From assembly GCF_002288925.2 (NCBI RefSeq), contig NW_022098063.1:2039424-2103423 (forward strand): DNA of 64,000 nt, given 5' to 3'. This DNA comes from Delphinapterus leucas (Eukaryota; Chordata; Mammalia; Artiodactyla; Monodontidae). Numbering within the stretch: the stretch's first letter is position 1; each line of letters opens with the position of its first letter. The position numbers and the translations under genes were made by a program. Below the pieces are notes generated by a model. The model saw only the letters and a list, made by a program, of their open reading frames with translations, did no database searches and was not told the DNA's origin. Below, one piece after another: positions 58,944 to 64,000 of this stretch.

Positions 58944-59245
58944 TACAAAACAGAGTCACAGATGTAGATAACAAACTTATGGTTACCAAGGGGGAAGGGA
59001 GGGAGGGATAAGTTGGGAGATTGGTATTGACATATACACACTACTATATACAGACTAGATAACTAATAAGAACCTACTGTATAGCACAGGAAAATCTACT
59101 CAACACTCTGTAATGACCTATATGGGAAAAGAATCTAAAAAAGAGTGGATATATGTACCTGTATAACAGATTCACTTTGCTCTACAGCAGAAATTAACAC
59201 AACATTGTAAATCGACTCTACTCCAATAAAAATTAGTTTAAAAAA
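58944..59245 (+). mobile_element. L1 3' end, 5'-truncated
   Basis: 'acaaaacagagtcacagatgtagataacaaacttatggttacc', CCTACTGTATAGCACAGG, TCTGTAATGACCTATATGGG and TTCACTTTGCTCTACAGCAG match the L1 3' UTR at 41,755-42,110. Ends in an A-rich tail. Inserted in the opposite orientation to the surrounding L1M. Confidence 0.92.
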
Positions 59246-59645
59246 ACCTCCTGAAATCAGCTCTGCTAAGTAAATTGTCAAAAACTCAAAAAACAAAAAA
59301 AATGTAGTTGTTAGCAGTATTTGTTAGTAACACCATTTTCCTCCATGATGGTAGTATCCTTTTTGAAAATCAATTGGCCATATATATGTGAGCTTATATT
59401 TTGGTTCTCTGTCTTTATGCCAATATCATATTGCCTTGAACTGTAGTTTTCATTTAAGAATTGAAATAAGTTACTGCATGGCTTCCAAATATGTTTTTAT
59501 TTTTCAAAATTATCTGGGCTATTCCAAGTTTTTGCACTTCTAACTTAAGTTTTAGAGTCAGTCTTCTGATTTCTACCGAAAGAAAAGAAAGCTTTCTGTG
59601 ATTTTGGTTGAAACTATGGTAACACTATCAATTTGAGGGGAAAGA

Positions 59646-59853
59646 ACAGTGTGATAGATTCAAGACAGCCACAGAAATTTTTACTACCCCTCCTGCTGAG
59701 AGAGAGATTCTCCCCTTTAATCTAGGCTGGCATAACCAATAGAATGTGGAAAAAGTAACACTGTGTGACTTCTGTAGTTGGGTCACAGAAGCCTCGTGAA
59801 TTCTATCTGAAGCCTGAGTTTCCACCTTAGGTGTCTGACTACTTTGGGACAGC
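59646..59853 (+). mobile_element. Probable MaLR-type LTR fragment
   Basis: ACCAATAGAATGTGGAAAAAGTAACACTGTGTGACTTC and TTTGGGACAGCCAGCTG are phrases I associate with MaLR/MLT-type LTRs. The surrounding antisense L1 is colinear across it, so it is an insertion. The 3' half of the LTR is missing. The subfamily is not assigned. Confidence 0.45.
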
Positions 59854-59977
59854 CAGCTGGACATCCTTATCTTATTCCTAACCTTAGGGAGAAAATATTT
59901 CACCCTAATATTGAAATATTCAATATTTCACCATAGTATAATACTAGATATAGGTTTGTCATATATGTTGTTTATTG

Positions 59978-60440
59978 TGCTTGAATGGATAATAGCTGCC
60001 CCCACAAGATGTCCAAATCCTAATTCCTGTGACCTGTAAATACATTACCTATATGGTAAATGAGACTGCAAATGTGATTAAAGATTTTGAGATGTGTAGA
60101 TCATCCTGGATTATCCAGGTGCCCAATGTAATAAACAAGGGTCTTCATAAGAGGGAAGCAGAAGGAGCATAGTCAGAAAATGAATATATGGGGACAGAAG
60201 CAGAGGTTGAAGTGATTATGCATGCACTTTTAAAATGGAGGAAAGAACCATAAGCCAAGGAATGCAGGTAGCCGTTAGAAGCTGGAAAAGACAAAACATC
60301 CTCTGAAGCGTTCAGAAAAAAATGCAGCCCCACCGACACCTTGATTTTAGACTTTCAAAACTGTAAAAGAATAAATTTTTACTGTTTTAAACCAATAAAT
60401 CTGTGGTAATTTGTTTCAGGTGCAATAAGGAACTAATGCA
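59978..60440 (+). mobile_element. MLT1-like (ERVL-MaLR) solo LTR
   Basis: In order: AAGATGTCCAAATCCTAATTCC, TGTGACCTGTAAATACATTACC, AATGTGATTAAAGATTTTGAGATG, ATCATCCTGGATTATCCAGG, AAGCCAAGGAATGCAGGTAG, CACCTTGATTTTAGACTTTC and CTGTGGTAATTTGTTTCAGG. AATAAA signals lie at about 60,370 and 60,394. No internal ERV sequence adjoins it. It shares its whole layout with the LTR at 62.2 kb, but at a diverged level. Confidence 0.8.
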
Positions 60441-61165
60441 GATTTAAAAATAGAAATGTTCTTGCAAGAATAATATTAAACCCAAATGGTAAAAGTGAGT
60501 ATTATCTTATTCTCAGTTTTAAGGAGAAAGTTCTTGATATTTCACCATTAAGCATGATGCTAGATGTAGGTTTTTCATATATATCTTTTATCAAGTTTAG
60601 AAAGTTCTCTTCTAACACTGAGTCTTTTCATCAAGAGTGGATATGAATTTTCTCAAACTGTTTTTTTCTACATCTATTGAGATAACATGATTTGTATCGT
60701 TTCTTTTTTTAATGTAAATTTCATTGATTGATTTTAGAATTGTGTTTGGGATAAATGCTCACTTATATTGTAATAGTTTTTGCTCTTCTTTTTGTTTTTT
60801 ACGGTGCTGGTTTAAATTTGCTGATATTTTCAGAAAGATTTTTACATCTATATTCACAAAAGATATTGACCTACAATTTTTTGTTTTTATCACGTCTTTA
60901 TCTGGTTTTGGTGTTAGGCTATGCCAGTCTCCGTAAATAAGTCAGAAAATGTTTCTTCTCCTTTATGTAAGTTGGCCATAATATTTTTTTAAATGTTTGT
61001 AGAATATACCACACTTAAACCACTTATTTGTAGAAATGATTATGACTATAAACTTAATTTTAAGTATAGGCCTATTCAAATTTTTATTTGTGTACGTGTA
61101 AATTTTAAATTTGCCAATTTCAATTAAATTATTAAATATATTGGCATAAAGTTGTTGGGAAACAA

Positions 61166-62214
61166 ATAATCTTTTTATGTTTTGGCATGATCAGGGCTTT
61201 CTGAGCAAAACCTACTGGCAACCCGGGTTAAAGGATGCATGAAAGGCAAACAATCCTTGGTAGCTATTTACAAATGATAGAGACCTCCAGAAACATTCAC
61301 AGGTTTATCTCCACTTGAGCTATTTGTTTGCATTCCAAAGTGTACTGAACCTAGGGACTTTCCCCACCTCTCCGCAAACAGGATTCCTTTAACACTTAGA
61401 ACAAAGTCATTCTGCCTTTACAGAAGGAGGAGAGTTAGCTGTGGCACCAATCATATAAGCTCTAAATTCGTATTTTTTAAGCTCTTATCTTGTGTTACAG
61501 ACACCTCCATATATACAGGTGATATCTACCCTCACCTCACCACTTCATGTGGGGTTGGGGTGTGGGGAACCTATATTAAGATGCTTTCACAGTAAATAAT
61601 AGGTGTTTTCTCTGATTCAGAATCCCTATGTTCTGTCAGAATAAAATTAATAAATACAGATATGAAAGCTTTAACAATATTTCTTCAAAATATTTTGAGT
61701 TGTATCTAGATGTGTTTTTCTTTCTGTTCACCTTGCTTAGTGTTCACTGACTTTCTTGGATATCAAAATTAATGCATTTTATTAAACTGGGAAATTGAAA
61801 TACTTTTTCAACATTTGCCCAATGCCCCCAGACCACTGCCTTCTTTACTGGTCATGTTCATGTTTTATAGCTCCTTACAGGAGGAGAGGTGATTCAGAAT
61901 CAGTTACTCCTTAATGGCCTGAAGTACTATTCCGACCATGCATTTAAATGTTAATGGCTCTGAAATCCATATATTTGGCCAAATCCCCACTTTTAATGCA
62001 TATGGTCAATTTTCTACAGGTTAACTATACAGTATACTACATTGAGTTAGCTCAGATTCAAAATCTGAGTCCACAAATAAGCTAATTTGCTCTCCCTTCT
62101 ACCTTCTTCTTTCCCCTTTATTCTTTGTATCAGAGAAGAGTATCACCAATTATCCATACTTCCCAAGACAAACATGTGAACATCAGTCTAAAACTCAACC
62201 TTTCATTCATCATT
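61166..62214. other. Unannotated sequence
   Basis: No gene or recognisable transposon in this kilobase, which is unusual between two repeat blocks. A locally G+T-rich patch (TGTGGGGTTGGGGTGTGGGG) lies at 61,548-61,567. Confidence 0.5.
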
Positions 62215-62703
62215 GTGTGTAGACAGAATAAGGCAATGTCCACCGCAATGTCCACATCCTGATTCCTGGGACCTGTGAAATTGTTAGCATATGTAGCAAA
62301 AGAGATCTTGAAGATGTGATTTAGTTAAGAATTTTTGAGGTAAGAAGATTATCCTGGTGGGTGCAACGTACTCAAATGGTCTTTATAAAGGGGAGCCAGG
62401 GTCATAAAGCAGAGGTCAGAGAGGGAAGGTTTTCAAGATGCTATGCTGCTGGCTTTGATGATGGAAGAAAGAAGGAGCCATGGGCCAATGAATGCAGGAG
62501 GCCTTTTAGAAACTGGAAAAGACCAGGAAACAGATGCTCCCTCAGAGCCTACAGAAAAAAGCAGAGCCCTCTGTCACTTTGAGTTTAGCCCAACAAAACT
62601 GTTTCAGGCTTTGATCTCCAGAACTGTAAGACAATAACTTTATGTTACTTGAATTGACTAAGTTTGTAGTAATCTGTTACAGCAGCAATAGGAAATTAAT
62701 ATA
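62215..62703 (+). mobile_element. MLT1-like (ERVL-MaLR) solo LTR
   Basis: In order: CAATGTCCACATCCTGATTCC, GGGACCTGTGAAATTG, GAAGATGTGATTTAGTTAAG, AGATTATCCTGGTGGGTGC, GGGCCAATGAATGCAGGAGG, CTCCAGAACTGTAAGACAATAAC and TTACAGCAGCAATAGGAAATTAAT. It begins TGTG near 62215. Open frames of 64 and 73 codons inside it have no viral domain. Solo LTR, non-coding. Confidence 0.82.
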
Positions 62704-62719
62704 ATCAGCAATCTCCAAC

Positions 62720-63190
62720 TCCTATGGAAAACTCTCTCATTCTGTTCACTCCTTATCTTTCCTTATCCAATGTCACTGATTATGCAGGATTCACTTCCAG
62801 GCTTACCTGACTTGCCTCTAATCTTATCTTTGTACCATCAGTTTACCCAGCAGCAACCCAACCCCACTGTTAGTCTCCTATCTAAACTTCATGATGCTGC
62901 TTGAGTAACATTTCTAAAGTTATAATCCATTTATGACATTCTTTGTTTAAAACTCTCCAGTGCATTATAATACTTTCAAGATAATTTCAGATCTTGCACT
63001 TAGCACACAGGGCCTTCAGTTTCACACTGCTTCCTCTTGTCTGTTACCATTGGTCCACTATGCACTCCTAGCACTCTGTTCCTCATCTATCTGTACTGCA
63101 CCCCATGTATATTACACACCTCCTAATGTGCCCACAAATGTACTGTCCTTCTCTCTCCTCCTCTGTCTGGGACATTCAGTAAGTATCTAT
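62720..63190 (+). mobile_element. L2-type LINE relic
   Basis: CTTGAGTAACATTTCTAAAGTTATAATCC, AAAACTCTCCAGTGCATTATAATACTTTC, ACAGGGCCTTCAGTTTCACAC and TCTGTCTGGGACATTCAGTAAGTATCTATTGAG follow the L2 order at high divergence: 'gatctttctaaaatac', 'aaacccttcagtggctcccattgcctt', 'aaggcccttcatgatct', '...ctgcctggaatg...'. Boundaries uncertain. Confidence 0.55.
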
Positions 63191-63884
63191 TGAGAAAAAT
63201 CACTGAATATAATTTCCCTATCAACATGAACAGCAAATTAATTTAACCTGATGAGTTTGGTATTCAGACCAAAGTACATAAGTACATTTGTTTTCTTTTT
63301 GAACCACATATAACATTTCTTTACCCGAGGTTAAATCATTGTTTGCCCACACTGTCTGTTACTCAGCATTCAAATGCATATTTTCAGTTGGTTAAAAAGA
63401 GTTTATTTTTAAAATGAAACTAATGATAATATACGATTTTTTATAGCAGTGGTCATTTGCAGGCCTACTTAGGAAATATTTATTAGTTTAACTACATGCT
63501 ATCCATTGGGAATTGTGAGAATATGATCCATCTTACTGCTTACATACTGACTTTAATTAAAGCCTTCCAGAAATGTAGCTGTTTGTTCTTCATTAAAATT
63601 TGATAAAGTCATGGTTTTCTTTAAAACTCTGTGCTGAAATTTCTTATGTTGTATACAATATGTAAAAAGAATAAAACTGACAATTATAACAAAGTCCTAT
63701 CATAAAATTATGTACAGAGGAGAGAGGTATACAACTCAGACTGAGAAAAGTGGGGGGGGGGAATGTATAAAATAGTTCATGAAGCAGTAATACTTGAATT
63801 GAGTCTATAGTTTAAGAAAAAAACGCAAGGGCAATGACAACAAAGACGATTTGAATAAATAAATGTTTATAAACATGAAGTACT
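63191..63884. other. Unannotated sequence with a G10 run
   Basis: GGGGGGGGGG at 63752-63761. Otherwise AT-rich, with no gene or recognisable element. Confidence 0.55.
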
Positions 63885-64000
63885 GGGCTTCCCTGGTGGT
63901 GCAGTGGTTGAGAGTCTGCCTGCCGATGCAGGGGACACGGGTTCGTGCCCCGGTCCGGGAAGATCCCACATGCCGCAGAGCAGCTGGGCCCGTGAGCCAT
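63885..64000 (+). mobile_element. CHR-type SINE, cut by the window end
   Basis: Starts GGGCTTCCCTGGTGGTGCAG and keeps both polymerase III boxes. It reads through CGTGAGCCAT at the window edge, so about 90 bp of body and the tail lie outside. Confidence 0.96.

Larger units (their letters stand above)
57305..61165 (-). mobile_element. Antisense ancient L1M mosaic with four later insertions
   Basis: Read on +, antisense L1 appears in colinear order: the 3' UTR (57,305-57,850); the region around GGATAAATTCCTATGAGGGGAATTATTGGGTC; TCATTGTAGTTTTAATTTGCATATCCC; TTATTGGCCATTCATAAG; and TTTGATGAGTCACACC up to 58,925. It resumes at 59,320 (AAAATCAATTGGCCATATATATG; ATGCCAATATCATATTGCC) and continues into the polymerase region (CATCTATTGAGATAACATG at 60,672; TATTGACCTACAATTTTTTG at 60,862; TTTATCTGGTTTTGGTGTTAGG) to about 61,165. 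It is interrupted by a SINE (58,231-58,431), a young L1 3' end (58,944-59,245), a MaLR-type fragment (59,646-59,853) and an MLT1-like LTR (59,978-60,440). Confidence 0.82.

Noticed and set aside
59978..62703. The two MLT1-like LTRs (60.0 and 62.2 kb, same orientation) as the pair of one provirus
   Set aside because: They are strongly diverged from each other, and the DNA between them is antisense L1 and unique sequence rather than retroviral gag or pol. They are better read as independent solo LTRs.

Overview
This is a mammalian nuclear window, almost certainly from a cetacean (whale, dolphin or porpoise). The main evidence is eleven copies of one tRNA-derived SINE of about 200 bp that begins GGGCTTCCCTGGTGGCGCAG and ends in a poly(A) tail. 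That element is the CHR-type SINE that dominates cetacean genomes. Several copies keep clean target-site duplications and many CpGs, so they are young. The LINE-1 3' ends are of the cetartiodactyl type. The sequence is AT-rich, has no operon-like gene packing, and no open frame is longer than about 235 codons.

I find no host protein-coding exon, tRNA, rRNA or CRISPR array that I can support. It reads as a gene desert or a long intron built from nested transposons. From left to right: 0-9 kb holds a SINE, MIR and MER5 relics, a short L1 end and microsatellites. 9.2-14 kb holds a young 5'-truncated L1 next to an older, internally deleted L1 that itself carries a SINE. 14-21 kb holds three SINEs, MIR and L2 relics and an L1M tail. 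22.5-33.7 kb is the densest block: L1M debris, an ERV-L integrase relic, and a nearly complete ancient L1M (about 26.4-33.3 kb) interrupted by a SINE and by a solo ERV LTR with a 4-bp target duplication. 33.7-40.8 kb is mostly unique sequence with an L2, an L1 fragment, MIRs and a SINE. 40.8-42.1 kb is a second young L1. 42-57 kb is mostly unique with L2 fragments and two SINEs. 57.3-61.2 kb is one antisense L1M broken by four later insertions. 61-64 kb holds a MaLR LTR, L2 sequence and a SINE cut by the window edge.

No genes act together here. The interest is in genome archaeology: nesting order, a local inverted duplication inside L1 (29.48 kb), a nested palindrome beside a MER5 element (7.15 kb), a paired E-box in a Z-DNA-prone tract (5.22 kb), and one unexplained small open frame (50.88-51.17 kb). 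I saw no sign of a new biological system. Family names are given from recognition of consensus-like sequence, not from a database search.
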